Both the position numbers and the translations under genes were made by a program. From positions 323,894-387,893 of the forward strand of contig CDMY01000395.1 in NCBI GenBank assembly GCA_001179505.1: a stretch of DNA of 64,000 nt, in the 5' to 3' direction. Position 1 is the first letter of the stretch, and every line of letters begins with the position of its first letter. The notes under the pieces were generated by a model, which was given only the letters and a program-made list of their open reading frames with translations, was not told where the DNA came from and did not search any database. Shown here piece after piece: positions 11,414 through 23,376 of this stretch. This DNA comes from Vitrella brassicaformis (lineage: Eukaryota > Sar > Vitrellaceae).

Positions 11414-13324
11414 TTACAGCTCCGCCTTGGTGGGCTTGTCTTTTGTGGTGGTGCCGCCCTTGCTGAGGCGATCGAGGGCAGAGAAGGCGAGATATGGATG
11501 GAGGGCGGCTGAAACAAACAACACAGAATGGAATTTCATGCACCGACCTGAAGTGCTCACATTGCCCACTGACCTCCGATGTCCAGCACTCGCTCGTCGA
11601 GGGCGAACTCGGGATTGTGGACAGACACCGAAGTAGACGGCTGGCCATAAATGCCCTTGCCGTCACTGCACACGCTCATGGATACACACAGCACACCATA
11701 GGAATCATCCTGTGGACGTCCCCTGCGCACTCACGCGTGTCCCAGCAGCACGAACAGGGCAGGGACGGCCTCGGTGAAGAAAGAGAAATCCTGCACTCAT
11801 CGAATCCATGGATCGATGTGAAACCACCGGGGATGGCTGGTGGCCGTCTGTGCGTCTGTGTGTGTGTGCGCCCCTCCCTCCCAACCTCTCCGCCCATCGT
11901 GGGAGGGACCTCAGTGACAGACAGGGGGAAGTCCAGGAGGCCGGCAGGCAGCGAATCGCTGGCCTCGGACATCACCTGGCAGGCACACACACAGCAAGTG
12001 CACGAAGTGTCTGTCAGTGTGTCGTCACGCATCCCATCCTTTGTGTCCTGTCCTACCTCAGTGAACATGGTCCACATGTCGTTATCGTTGAGGGTGGGCG
12101 GCGCAAAGTCCTTGAGGTACGTCACTGCATCAAGATGTTTTAACACACCATTACGCACGGATGAGATGGTCTCTGTGGGGCTGTGTGTGTGCACGAGGTG
12201 TACGAGGTCACCTGTCGCATTGAGGCGGTTTGCCTGAGCGATCGACTCGGACATCGACCGTATCCGCTCACGCAGCTCCAGGACAGCCGCCGATGAAAGC
12301 GTGCGGAATGTGCCTGCGTGTGTGGAAAAGATGGAGGGCCACACGGTCATGTGCAGTGTGTGCGCTGCGCTGGGGGTGGGGGCGGGGGCGATGTGCAGAG
12401 ACGCACCTTTGAGCATAGCCCAGTCAGGAATGACGTTGTTGGCATCTGAATCTGTCTGCACACACACACACACGCAATGATGGAGACCCCTCCCCTCAGC
12501 TGTGTGGATGTCGCCTACACGCAGGACGGTGACCGACACCACTTTAGACTCTATGGGGTCCGTATCTCGCGACACCAGGGTCTGCAGTGCCAGTGCCAGC
12601 TGAGCAGCCCCTGGGACGGGGTCAATCGCCAAGTGAGGCATCGCAGCGTGGCCGCCAACCCCTTGCAGCTTGATATCAAAGCTGCCATCAACACGCAACA
12701 GAAATGATGAATGAACGATCTACCGCAGCAGTTGTGTGCTGTGTGTGTGACGCTACAAGTCTCCGGCAGCCAGGAGGGGGCCCCCACGGCCACCCAACGT
12801 GCCAGTGGGAAGCTTGGGCCACACGTGGAAGCCGAAGATCTGCTGCACAGGTGGGTACTGCGTCAAGACGCCCTGTGTGCGTATTGATTGACAAACACAC
12901 AATCCGCACAGACATTCAGGGAAACCTTATGCGGTGGGTGAGCGTCGGCACACCTCTTCTCGCATCATCAGTGCCCCAGGGCCGCCCTCCTCTGCACCCA
13001 CCCACCCACACACACACACAAGCAAGACACATTCGCAAAGACGTGTTGGTGGATATGCACTGCACCGATCCAGTCCCTCACCTGCAGGCTGAAAGATCAA
13101 CCTAATCGTGCCCTACAACGAGACAGGCAGACAGACAGGGAGAGAGTGTCTGTCGTATCGACCTGATGTCTAGCTTGCGCCTTTGCGGACCTGAATGTCC
13201 TTCTCCCTCTCTTTGAGGAGCTTGGCTGCTGCGAGCAGCATCGTCGTGTGGGCGTCGTGGCCACACGCGTGCCTGACAGACACGGACAGACAGACAGACA
13301 GACAGGCAGACGGACGGACGGACG

Positions 13325-13361
<37 letters not shown>

Positions 13362-14117
13362 CGGCCACTGCTTGTGGTGCTGTGACCGTCCGTCCGTGGC
13401 GACCTACATTCGGCCAGGGTGAGTCGACTTGAAGTCTGATCGATGCACACAAGCAAGCAAGCAATGGATCAATGGGTGAACATATGCGCGCGCCGTGCAC
13501 ACAAACCGAGATCGGTTTCCTCCTGTATCGGCAGCCCGTCAATGTCGGCTGCAGGAAGGAAAATACATAAGCGCACCAGGTCCATCCATCCATCCATCGA
13601 GTTTACCTCGGAGAGCGACGCACGGCGGCTTCCCAGTGCCCAGGTCAGCCACCACCCCTGCAGTGGCCACACGGCACGGCACAGGGCGCCATGTACGTCT
13701 GTCTGTCCGTATGCCCCCCATCGACACTCCAGCACTGCTCAACACCCACCCCACTGACCCACCCACCTGTGCCTCCCGGCGGTCCGTCCGGCCCAGCGTT
13801 GGCATTCTTGCCCCACCCAGTCGTGTATTTGACGCCGATCTGCACACACAGATCAGTGGCCGACGGCAATTAATGTGTGTGGGCACTCATGCGATGCGAT
13901 GAGTGACCTCGTCGAGCGTCTGCTGGATGAATTGTGACGTCTTGAACTCCCGGAAGAACAGCTCCGGGATCTGGTGGAGATGCCGCCGCTTGCTTGAGGT
14001 CCAGGCATGGATGTCTTTTGCCTCGCTGATCAGATCTGCGAAGGGCACTGCCGAGGCACGATGGCTTAGGAGCACCGAGGAAGACAGCAGGACGAGAAGC
14101 CGCGAAGATGGAGTCAT
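11414..14117 (-). CDS. M20-family amidohydrolase (IAA-amino-acid/hippurate hydrolase type), secreted
   Basis: Seventeen minus-strand exons with unbroken phase: 14117-13908, 13839-13767, 13657-13607, 13548-13507, 13435-13408, 13272-13191, 13112-13082, 12991-12954, 12872-12757, 12681-12519, 12455-12407, 12313-12212, 12124-12057, 11975-11886, 11790-11735, 11665-11574 and 11508-11414 (TAA). They encode 461 residues, the usual length. Family landmarks run in order: [27 protein letters not shown] (metal-binding Cys and His), IFQPAEEGG (catalytic Glu pair), [13 protein letters not shown], the dimerisation part [29 protein letters not shown] and [14 protein letters not shown] signal peptide ([17 protein letters not shown]) suggests secretion or an ER/plastid route. 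Such enzymes cleave N-acyl amino acids; the substrate here is unknown. Exon 5 is only 28 nt. Confidence 0.9.
13284..13361. repeat. (GACA)n/(GACG)n microsatellite inside an intron
   Basis: Nearly uninterrupted GACA and GGAC units fill the intron between exons 5 and 6 of the M20 gene. Confidence 0.9.
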
Positions 14118-14203
14118 TGCGAAGGCACAATCTTGGAGATGAGAAGAAGGAGCAGCGTTTCCAGGCGGAACAGGCAGCGGTTTCAGGGAGCGCCCAGGCC
14201 GTC

Positions 14204-14212
14204 TGCGAGCTA
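14204..14212 (+). promoter_or_regulatory. Candidate promoter element TGCGAGCTA
   Basis: A variant of the TGCGAGCTT element about 90 bp upstream of the M20 gene start (14117, minus strand). Confidence 0.25.
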
Positions 14213-14374
14213 AGCTAGAGTGAAAGTGATTCATCAATTCACAGCATGCAATGCACACACGCGCCACACACGTACGTCCCATGACGTAACATGACAAAAT
14301 CTCAAAATCCCACCCCCTGCCCCGTGCAAATGAGCCCCATCCACTCATCTGATCTCCATCCATCTCCATCCTTG

Positions 14375-15637
14375 TCATCTGGCTGTCTTGACCCTCTCCA
14401 GCAGCTCTATCCACTGGTCCACCACATCAGGCGTGCCGTACCATCTGAACCCAGGAATCTTAATGCTCGGACCCAGAGAGGGCACGAACCCCGAGTGCTT
14501 GACGTCCTCCAGAACCATCGTCGAAGAGCCGGGCAGGAGTGCAGTGGACTGCGGCACCACCCCATCGCCCGTCGTGTCGCCCTCTCCACACAAAGCCAGG
14601 TAGCTGGCGTACGCCAGAAGCCCCTCCAGCCCTCCCTCACCCAGGCCGCCCTTGACAGACGCGCCAACCACAGAGTTGTAGTTAATGTGGTCAGAGTGGA
14701 AGGCCCCTGGATAGTTGTCGGCGATGTAGGTGAGCAGGCCTCTTGTCTGATCGAACTGCGCGAAAGGTGAGTCGGCCGGGGGCGGGTTGTGGGGCGTGCC
14801 GAGGGTCGTCAGAGAGGTGAAGAGAGACGCCCGCTCGTCGTCGTCGTACTCCTCTGCGAGGAAGGCGCGGACGATCCAACCTGCCGACAGACAGACAGGC
14901 AGACAGACAAGCAGATGGAGAGAGATGGCTCAGTGATTGCGCTACTTACCGCCGATAGAGTGTCCCACAAGGTGCATCCTCTGCTCTGGGTGGGCCTCCC
15001 GAACGCTCGTCACACTTCGACGCAGCGCACGGTAGTAAAACTGGAGAACCTGCCCGGCCAGAAAGACACATCACACATGCTCCAGTGTGGGCGCATGACC
15101 ATCACCGGCGGCTGCACACTCACTCACCTTGCTGGGTTCCAGCTTGCCCTGCCAGTAAGCAAGAGTCAGGGACGATGGGATGAGCTCCAGCCAGTCGAGC
15201 CTCTTCAGATCGACGGCATATGCGGGGTAGCCTCGCGCATTCAGCTCAGATATCATATCGAGATAGTCCTCTGAGATGCCAAGCTGGGCGGGGCATATGA
15301 GCACAGGACTCTTCGGCTCCTCGGCAGCAGTGGCAAAAGCAGAGGGGCCGGAGAACGCACCTGAGAGGGCAAACATCACACAGATCCTCTTCTGCCCGAC
15401 TGGTGGGTGATTCATGTGTGTGTGCGTGCGTGTGCGTGTGTGCGGCAGCTCACGTTGTAGCACATCAAGATGCATTCGTGAAAGATCCCTGGAGCGCCTG
15501 CATCCATCGCGCTGTCTGCATGACGCCGATGAAAGAAAGCCACCATCCCGCCTTCTTGTCAGCTTCTCCCAGCTGGCTGAGGCCGCCGCGTCCAAGAGAA
15601 ATGACGCCGCGCAGAGGAACAAAGCAGCCACTCGCAT
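14375..15637 (-). CDS. Alpha/beta hydrolase with signal peptide (lipase/PGAP1-like)
   Basis: Four minus-strand exons, 15637-15454, 15360-15128, 15049-14950 and 14880-14375 (TGA), encode 340 residues. The start at 15637 gives a signal peptide (MRVAALFLCAASFLLDAAASA); an in-frame ATG at 15667 would add ten residues. The core shows the strand-nucleophile elbow HLVGHSIGGW with Ser in GHSIG. This is followed by LTTLGTPHNPPP, GDGVVPQSTALL (likely Asp region) and DVKHSGFVPS (candidate catalytic His). This layout is typical of plant and algal plastid or ER alpha/beta hydrolases that act on esters or GPI-type lipids. The substrate is unknown. It lies head-to-tail with the M20 gene with about 260 bp between them. 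Confidence 0.8.
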
Positions 15638-15707
15638 CTTCGGGTTGAAACGGCTTAACACATCCATACTTGGTGGTTCGAAAAGCCGTTCAGATGTGTC
15701 ACCTTTT

Positions 15708-15716
15708 AAGCTCGCA
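15708..15716 (-). promoter_or_regulatory. Candidate promoter element AAGCTCGCA
   Basis: Complement of TGCGAGCTT, 41-71 bp upstream of the two possible starts of the alpha/beta hydrolase gene. Confidence 0.35.
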
Positions 15717-17375
15717 ATGACGATCCCGCGCCGCTCGTTCGTTCGTTCGTTAACCTCACGGGGACCTTGCCCCCCGGCCCCCCGAAGGGATACGCAAGAA
15801 CGAGTCTGTGTGATGCAGTCCTGTCCACCCACCCACCCACCCCTATGGTCCACCACAAAATGAAACCTGCATAGGGATGGGCACAAAATGGCACTGGCAC
15901 CGGCCGACATGCAGATGACAACAAAGGGCACAGGTGACGAACACTTCCCCTGGCTACATACACAAGAACGAGCGATATCGCCCGACAGCATGAAGCCCTG
16001 GCAAGTGTACAGAAGCCAGAGGAAGGAAGCGAAACATGGAAGCCCACTGAGCCATCAAACGCAATTACCAACAATCAGGTGAACACACCACCATGTACAC
16101 GCGAGACCCATGTGCAAGGAAGGCAGGAAGACAACAGAAGGAGAGAAAGAAGGATGACCAAACAGGCCATAACACCCTACAACATGCAGACCGACGATGC
16201 CTAAGGTGCATTCCTACCCTCCTACCTTGGTCGCTGTGGTGAGCTCGCTAGAAAGGCTCTGTCAGAAGCCCAATCTGCTTATACATCCGCACACTCAGGT
16301 CAATAGGCAGCTAACAGCCACACATAGAGGGAGGCCTGACTGGACTTAGATAGAAAGATAGATGGCAGACAGAGGAAGCCCCGCCTCATCGATAGACATC
16401 CAGATAGACATGAGGCCCTGACATGCAATGACATACTTGTGGACTCACTGGCAAGGCGACGGTCTATAAAGAAAACGCCGCCCTTTGGCGCGGGCGATAT
16501 GCCACTTGGGATGGATACCAGGCAGAGAGACCACACGAATGACATCCATGGCCAGTTGCTTCACACCACCACTCGTAGACATACGAAAGGCAGGTAGAAG
16601 TCAGGGGAAGCAAGGTAGACAACAGATAAAGGCCAGAAGGGTCTCATACGAGATAGATACAGCCCGTACGTAGACGACATAGCATAAAAAACGGTTGACA
16701 CATGCACCAAAGCATACGCCCTCGAATCCCCGCAGAAACACCATTGCAGCATCACCAGGGCGGTTGCACCGGTTCAGCACACTCTGACGAAGGGGGACGA
16801 GGGGGAAAGCGCGTGTCCCAAAGGCAGGAAGGCTGATGACGCTGACGGCGACTCCATCCAGCAGATGCAGGAGCAGTTCTCGTCACGTTGGTCAGTTGAG
16901 AGAAGGCGCCAGCATGCGGATCTTCAGCCGAAGACCAGGAAGCGGCACGAGAGGAAATGGGAGGGCGTGCCGAGAGAGGGGAGGGACGCCATGAGATGAG
17001 TATGATACGCTGACTGATGAGATAGCTGCCGAGACGGACGGCACAATGGGGGGAGGTCAGAAAGCTGACCACCACCAGATGGGCACAGCCGAAGACCGGA
17101 CAAAGATCAACGTGACCCTCAGAGGGAGGAGAGGCCGATGGCAGCCTCAGCCAAAAAGAAACGAGGCTGAGGATGCGGAAAAATGAGCAGGAAGCCAATT
17201 GGGACTGCGAGCTGGGCGGCTCGGAGTCGGAGATCTGCAGCTTTGAGGCCAGCTGGCGTTGAGGCAAGAGAATCGTTGAAGATCTTGGCATCACTCAACT
17301 GACGAAACAGCCGCCCTGATTCGATTCGTGCTTTTTCCTGATGGATTCGGAGCGGCCTGCAGGATACGGACATAT
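15717..17375. other. Large intergenic region between divergent genes
   Basis: About 1.65 kb without a gene I can support. It has poorer coding character than its surroundings, and its open frames are antisense-like and composition-driven. It should contain promoters for the hydrolase (minus) and the OPR-like gene (plus). Confidence 0.5.
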
Positions 17376-20300
17376 ATGACCATCCTGCCATTATGCCTCC
17401 AGCTGCTATTGATCACGTGCCAAATCAGCACCGCCTTCATCTATCCATCGCGGCCCCTCAAGCGGACACTGGCAGCCCCTCTACACAGCCATGCGGTCGT
17501 GCAGCGCACTCTGCGGCAGCCCTCTCGACACACATCGCCTCCGCCAACAGACAGGGACAGCCGTCATCTCGTCACCAACCAGCGAATCGACGATGCTCAG
17601 ACAACCGGGGAAATCATCCAAATCGTCCAGCAAGAAGGCGGTCCGTCACCTCTGCGGACGCCACTACTCGTGAGGGCCCTCCAACGAGCGGCCTGTCTGG
17701 AAGGCAGCATGAATGGAGTGTCGTGTTTGGTCCGCGAGGCTGTCGAGCGGGCGACAAATGGGGCCTTTTTGCCTTCACAAGTCGCCAAGCTCATGTGGGT
17801 GATTGCGCGATGGTGCCGACACAACGACGCGGGGGAGGAGCTTTGGAGCGCGTTGCTGACGTTCATGGATTTGGGTGACGGCAACTGGCGGGGGAAGGAT
17901 TTGACTCTCGCGCTGTACAGTCTGGCGAAGAGGCGAGAGGGCGACTTTGAGCTGATATCGATGCTGCAGGATCGGCTGATGGACAGCCAGCTGACCGGGA
18001 GGGACGTGCCGATGGTCATGTGGTCACTCGGTACACTGCAGCGGCAGTTCTCGTCTTCTGTGGGCATCTTGCCCTCTCTAGTGGAGATCCTTCTCGCTTC
18101 CGCCTGCCGTCGCGTCAACGACATGACCACACAGGGCGTTGGCAACTGCCTGTGGGCATCAGCTGAGCTGCTCGCGGACCCTTCTCGCCCTCCCCCCGCC
18201 CTCGTTGCCTTCATGCAGCTGGCGGTGGAGCGCCTGAGTGCGGAAGAGGCCCTTAAGGACGGGGACATTGTGCAAGCTCTGTGGTCGACCGCGAGGATGC
18301 TCTATATTATGATGGGAGAGGGCAATGAAGGTTTATCTGCTGTGCATAAGGCGCTGAATGGACTGGTTGAGAAGTGGAGTGGGCGGCTGGTGGGTCGGCT
18401 CAGGGCGGGGAAGATCCACAAGGAGGCCTACCTCGTGCAGCTGCTCATGTTTTGCGCTATCCGACGTACGCACGCACCATGGCACGGCACCACACAGAAC
18501 CGGCATAGTGCAGTGAGTGCATGATTGTGTCATCGTCTGTCTGTCCTGTGTTTGTCTGATCAGGTCTGAACGCGGAACATGACCCCCTTCCGCGGGCGTT
18601 GGTCAATCGCCTTGTGGACCCACGCCCATTGGCTCCTTTCGGTTCCTTCAAGGATGACAGCATGAGATACACACTGGCTGCGATGGCCCAGATGAACGTG
18701 TCGCGACCTGAGGCCATCAATGCAACTGTACAGGTGAGATGAGATGAGATGCGGCGGCAGATAGACAGACAGACAGATCGATCACGAGAACAGATGGAGA
18801 AAAGGAAAGACTCATTTGCCTGTCTTGATGCATCCCTTCAGGTGCTGTCTTCGTCGCTGTCCACTCTGTCTCCGCGCACCCTCGCCCTTTGCCCATGGGC
18901 CCTGGCCACACTCGCCGGCAACATGACACCACCCTCAGCACACGTGAACGACGGCATCGACGCGCTCATGCAAGACATCTCTCAGCGGATCCTTTCCAGT
19001 GTGGATGAGATGAACGAGGTGATGGTTGGCTCGCCGCGGCTGCTGTTTCTGTGCGCATGGGGGCTGGCCAAGAGGGGAGCGATGGATGCAGCGACACGAG
19101 AGCTGATGGCGGGGTGGGGGCGAAGGGCCTGGAGGAGATTCAACCAAGAGGTGCGCCACTGGGATGCTGCCATCCAGCAATTTAATGGATCGACAGGGCT
19201 TGTGTATGTCTGTCTGTTGTGTCTACGCAGGAGCTGTCGACATTCGTTTGGGCGCTCGCAAAAGGGAAGGGGAACGGCGGATCGCCTAATGTGGATGCGT
19301 TGATGCATGAGGTCACGCAGACGATATATAAACGATATGGACCACTCTTTCTTCTGTGTGACCACTTATGTCTGTCATTGCGCATCTGCAGGTGTGTGCC
19401 GAGCTTCCCCTTGTCCTTCCACACATGACGGCCCGGTCCATTGCGAAGCTTCTGTGGTCGCTCTCCCGGCTGGACGCCCTCCACCCCCCGCCCCTCCTCG
19501 GCGCCTTCACATCCATTCTCCACCCCTCCCTCCCCACCCTCTCCCCACACACACTCGCCGCCATTGTCTCGTCCATCGGCTTCATGCTCAACCACAGAGG
19601 ACGGCAGACCGAGCAAAACAGAGACGCGGTGCGGGCCTTCCTCAGGGACGTCCTCGCTGAGTGTCTGCACCGGCCCGCCGCGTTTTCCAGCCGCGAGTTG
19701 GCGACGGTTGGGTGGGGGATGGTCACTTGTGGGTATGGGATCAGGGAGGGGTGGGAGGCTTATCTGTGGGCGGCTCGTCAGCGGATCGAGGATCGACGAC
19801 AGCGCATGGATGCAGGAGTGAGTAGTCGGGGACAGACAGACACACAAGGGAGGGCGGGTGGATGGACAGCAATTGAAATTGATGCTCATGGGCTTTCTTT
19901 GTTGTGCTGCTGCCCGCCCTTTCAGAGTTGTTCAGTGGTTGCCTGGGTCTTGGCGCGATCGAGTCACCACCACTTCACTGCCGATGCCGCCATGCAACAA
20001 GACATCAGGAGCTGTCGTGAGAGGCTGGTGGAGCGCCTCGAGAGCGAGACCGATGATTGGTTCGCGAGCCTCGGGCCCAGCGACGTCAGCGTGCTCACTG
20101 CCAGCATCTTGACAGACGACATACCGATCCCGCCGTCCACCATCTCTCGTCTGGTCCGCCAAGCGAGCCGCCATCTGCCGGTGACGCCCTCCCCGCTACT
20201 GTGCCCATCTCTGCTGGCCCTCTGCTCCCTCGCCCAGGCAGACGAGCCCACCCTGCCGCCCGCCATCGCCGCAGAGCTGAAAGGCTTCACTCGCGACGCT

Positions 20301-20609
20301 GCCGCTCGGCTGCTGGCCGATCACGGCTTGCGTCCGCCGTCTGTGGATGAGAGGACTCTTGCCGATCGCATTGCGGCCATCGCTGACCGATGGATGCCGT
20401 GCTTGTTGCTGGCGTCTGCCTGCCTGGCGGAGAGTGGCTGGGGGGGCGAGAAGGACGAGAGGTGTGTGGTGCTGGTGGGCGAGAGGGTGCTGAGGATGCT
20501 CGTGAGTGGAGAGACCAGGGTGACGCGACAAGACCTGGCCGCCATACGGCTCGCGGCACAGCTGCTGGGCAGGGGGCAGAGTGTGCAGGAAGAAGAGCAC
20601 ACGACTTGA
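17376..20609 (+). CDS. OPR/heptatricopeptide-like organelle RNA-binding repeat protein
   Basis: Six exons, 17376-18465, 18564-18733, 18842-19150, 19231-19311, 19392-19817 and 19926-20609 (TGA), encode 919 residues with consistent phases. The N-terminus (MTILPLCLQLLLITCQISTAF, then basic/Ser/Pro-rich) fits a bipartite plastid or mitochondrial targeting leader. The body is all-helical with recurring units built on a Leu/Trp pattern: LTLALYSLAKRR, VPMVMWSLGTL, VGNCLWASAELL, IVQALWSTARML, LALCPWALATLA, LSTFVWALAKG and IAKLLWSLSRLD. These match the repeat seen in OPR/FASTK/RAP-type proteins of algae and apicomplexans. Such proteins bind organelle transcripts and control their processing or translation. 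No C-terminal RAP domain is evident. Confidence 0.75.
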
Positions 20610-21194
20610 TGGTGGGTGAGGAACTTGTTCGTTGCGGTGCCCTCAAGGGTTGGCATGGTGTGTGCAGAGAGAGAGGAGAAACATGGAGGGGTGATGCAGC
20701 TTCTCGCGTCGCACTGTCATTGGTCTGCGTGAGAGGCCGTGTGGCGGGCGCCAGATCGCCGCTCCCTCTCAACCGGACGATGCTGCACAAGAGACCCACG
20801 CCAGCACTGATGGCTGCAATGTGTGTGCATGACGCAAATTGGCTTGCGCCATTGCTGGGTGGGTGCATCACGCTGTGGCTCGCCTCGTGTGTCGTGTGGC
20901 CCAGAAACATTGAAAGGACGGTGTGATGAATGGGTGTGACATACAGGCAGAGACATGCGACCTCCCAAGTTGTCTTGTTTCCAATTCCATGGCGCAAGCA
21001 AGACTTCTCGAAGTTTCGTCCACCATGCGCACTCATTCGCACACACTACAGGCACCTCGTACAGCCCTTCTTTCAACACACGTGTAGCCTGCCAGCGCGC
21101 GCTTGCACACGATCCATCCAACACATATAAGACACATAACTATATACGCGCCTCGTCACGCCATCATGATGTGTCTCGCTCTCACCTTCATGGT
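20610..21194. other. Intergenic region between convergent genes
   Basis: 3' flanks of the OPR-like gene and of family copy 2; no gene seen. Confidence 0.5.
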
Positions 21195-23197
21195 CTAATG
21201 CGCCTGACCATCGAGCACGATGGCCGCGATAGGACCGAGGACGCGACGGGCTTTGGCGGCCGTCAGGGGGAACCACTGGGCGAAGGGGGCATCCTGAGGG
21301 ACACCCGCTGCTGGCGCCTCGCTGGTGCGAATGATGACGTGCACTGCACGCAGACAACAGCAGAAGAGCGGATCAGACAAGACGACGGCATGATGATGTG
21401 CTGTGAATGTGTATGAGTACCGTCCTGGTTGTTGCCTGGGTAAATGCCAAAGAGAATCCATGCGATGAACGGGTCGTTGGATGAAGTCAGCACATGCTCC
21501 TGCCCACACCACCCACTGGCCGCCTCGGCTGCCGTCACGTCTGAGCATCCGGCGAGGGGCGTGTGCGGCGATTGGGTCATGATGCGATCGAGGTGGCCAC
21601 CCCGCACACGCCTGACAGACACATCAATAGCGCACCACATAGCGATTTGCCCTCTCATTGCATGCCGTCCATCCACTCACCGGTCAACCACCACTACTGG
21701 CGAGTGGGAGAAGCCGCCCACAGCCAACATCCGATGAGCCAGCATCAGGCCCTTCAGCAGGGAACTCGCCGATGCGTCAACGGGCCCGACGCCACCTGTC
21801 GCCCAGCCCACAACAGGCTGCCACGTAATGTGGTGGCGGACTGGCGGATCGTGCGGCTTGGCGTGGTGCGTGTAGGGGTTGCTGGGAGAAGGGATGGACG
21901 GGGCGGTTGGGGAGGGGGAGGGGCGGGTTGATGGTGATGGTGAAGCTGGGCTTGTTGCGGATGGCGCGAATCTCGTTGTTGTTGTGGCGGAACAGCTCGA
22001 GTGTGCCGTCTTGCTGGCCGGTGGGGCGGAGGAAGACGACACGGCGGCCGACGATCATCCACTGCGCACAGAAACGGGGCAACGCCAAGAAATCCTGCAC
22101 CCAACACACACACATCCAGCAGCTCACCGATTGCCTCTTCTGTGTGTCGTGCTTACCGCCTTGGTGGCGTGTGTCTGCAGGTCCGTAGCACCCACAGTGA
22201 CCGGCAGCTGGCAATAGCCGCACTGCTCGGCGACTCTGAGTGTGTCGCCCACCTCCCGCCAGCCGCCCTCGCCCCCCTCCTCTACCACCCACATGGCCTT
22301 CATCACATCGCCGTGGCTCAGCTGATCGTCGAACTGCACCACACCGCCCACCCCCGCCCGCTCGATGGCCGCCTTCGGCAGTCGAAGGCGGCGGACGATC
22401 GGCCGGAGGGCATTTCTGATGGGTCGGGCTGTCGATTTGAGGTGGGCGACGGCGGTGAGGTCAGACAGTGCGATGACGATGCTCATGGGGTCGGGAGGGA
22501 TGTCAGAGAGGTGCAGCCGTCGCGCCTGATGACACACACAAAAAAGGACATACACACATAGCACATGAGAGGTGCACACCACATCAGTGTGGGCCTTGTG
22601 TTTGTGCCTGCCTGTGGTCACTCCCCCACTCACCTGTGTGCGGCGATGTCTTGTGAGTGCGATGGTCGAGTTGATGGTCTCTGCCAACTCGGCCAGCAGG
22701 TCGGACACAGCAGCAAACTGGCGACTCACCTTGGCCACCATCTGACGAATGAATCAACACGACGAGAGCAACGCCAAGCAAAGGAGACTCCACAGACACA
22801 CAGAGGGCTCTGTGGTGTGTGGTGTGTTTGGCAGCCTGCCCCACCAGTGGTGCCATCGAAGCTGCGGTGTCCATCTGGAGAAGTTGGTCGATGCAGCTGT
22901 TGACCTGCACACCACACACACACACACACACACACACAAGCAAGCAGCCGATGAGCTTTGGGTGCACTGCATGGAATGGACGAGTCGGTATGTGTGTTGG
23001 TCAGCTGATACCTGAGCCTGCTTCAGCCGATAGCCTTGTACCTGCGGCAGCAGCTGCGCCCGTATCACTGCGCTCATCTGCACCAAACCGAATGACAAAC
23101 CACACACAGACAGCACAAGTGATTCACGTCATGATGTAGGGATTTGCCTGGCCTCAGCTCCCTCTTCTCTCACCTGGGCGGCGGCACTGGCAGCCAT
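21195..23197 (-). pseudogene. Dispersed family copy 2 (F-box-like), +1 frameshift in exon 6
   Basis: Eight exons in the order of copy 1: 23197-23174, 23077-23012, 22904-22845, 22741-22634, 22525-22157, 22094-21681, 21611-21421 and 21343-21195 (TAG). Exon 5 carries LTDIPPDPMSIVIALSDL, the F-box-like stretch, and exon 7 reads through where copy 1 has TAG. In exon 6 one extra T near 21880 (GGGGTTGCTG against GGGGTGCTG in copy 3) shifts the frame after PFSQQP, and the homologous PHDPPVR continues in another frame. The gene is therefore probably disabled, or the base is a sequence error. It shares a short divergent promoter region with the rlmN-type gene, about 180 bp between starts. Confidence 0.6.
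22915..22938. repeat. (CA)n microsatellite in an intron of family copy 2
   Basis: An uninterrupted CA run in the intron between exons 2 and 3. Copy 3 has the same tract at about 52243-52269, and copy 1 has only a short TG remnant. Confidence 0.85.
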
Positions 23198-23326
23198 CGT
23201 GCAGCCAAGCTATGGATCGGAGTGCTGTTTTGTGGCTTCAACGGGCTCTGCACCCCTCTGTCGTCGCCATGCTACATTCTCTTAGCTCCTTTACTCGCGC
23301 GATAAACATTGCGAGTCTCGGAGCTT

Positions 23327-23335
23327 AAGCTCGCA
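23327..23335 (-). promoter_or_regulatory. Candidate promoter element AAGCTCGCA in a divergent promoter
   Basis: Part of GAGCTTAAGCTCGCA between family copy 2 (start 23197, minus) and the rlmN-type gene (start 23377, plus). It could serve either direction. Confidence 0.35.
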
Positions 23336-23376
23336 GGCTTCCCTTCTCGGGACTCCCCTTCATTAATCCGGACGAG

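Noticed and set aside
13284-13361. CRISPR-like or minisatellite array
   Set aside because: It is a plain tetranucleotide microsatellite without spacers, located inside an intron.
16752-17294. 180-residue minus-strand frame in the 15.7-17.4 kb gap
   Set aside because: No start context, targeting signal, splice support or family resemblance; composition is Ser/Pro/Arg-biased.
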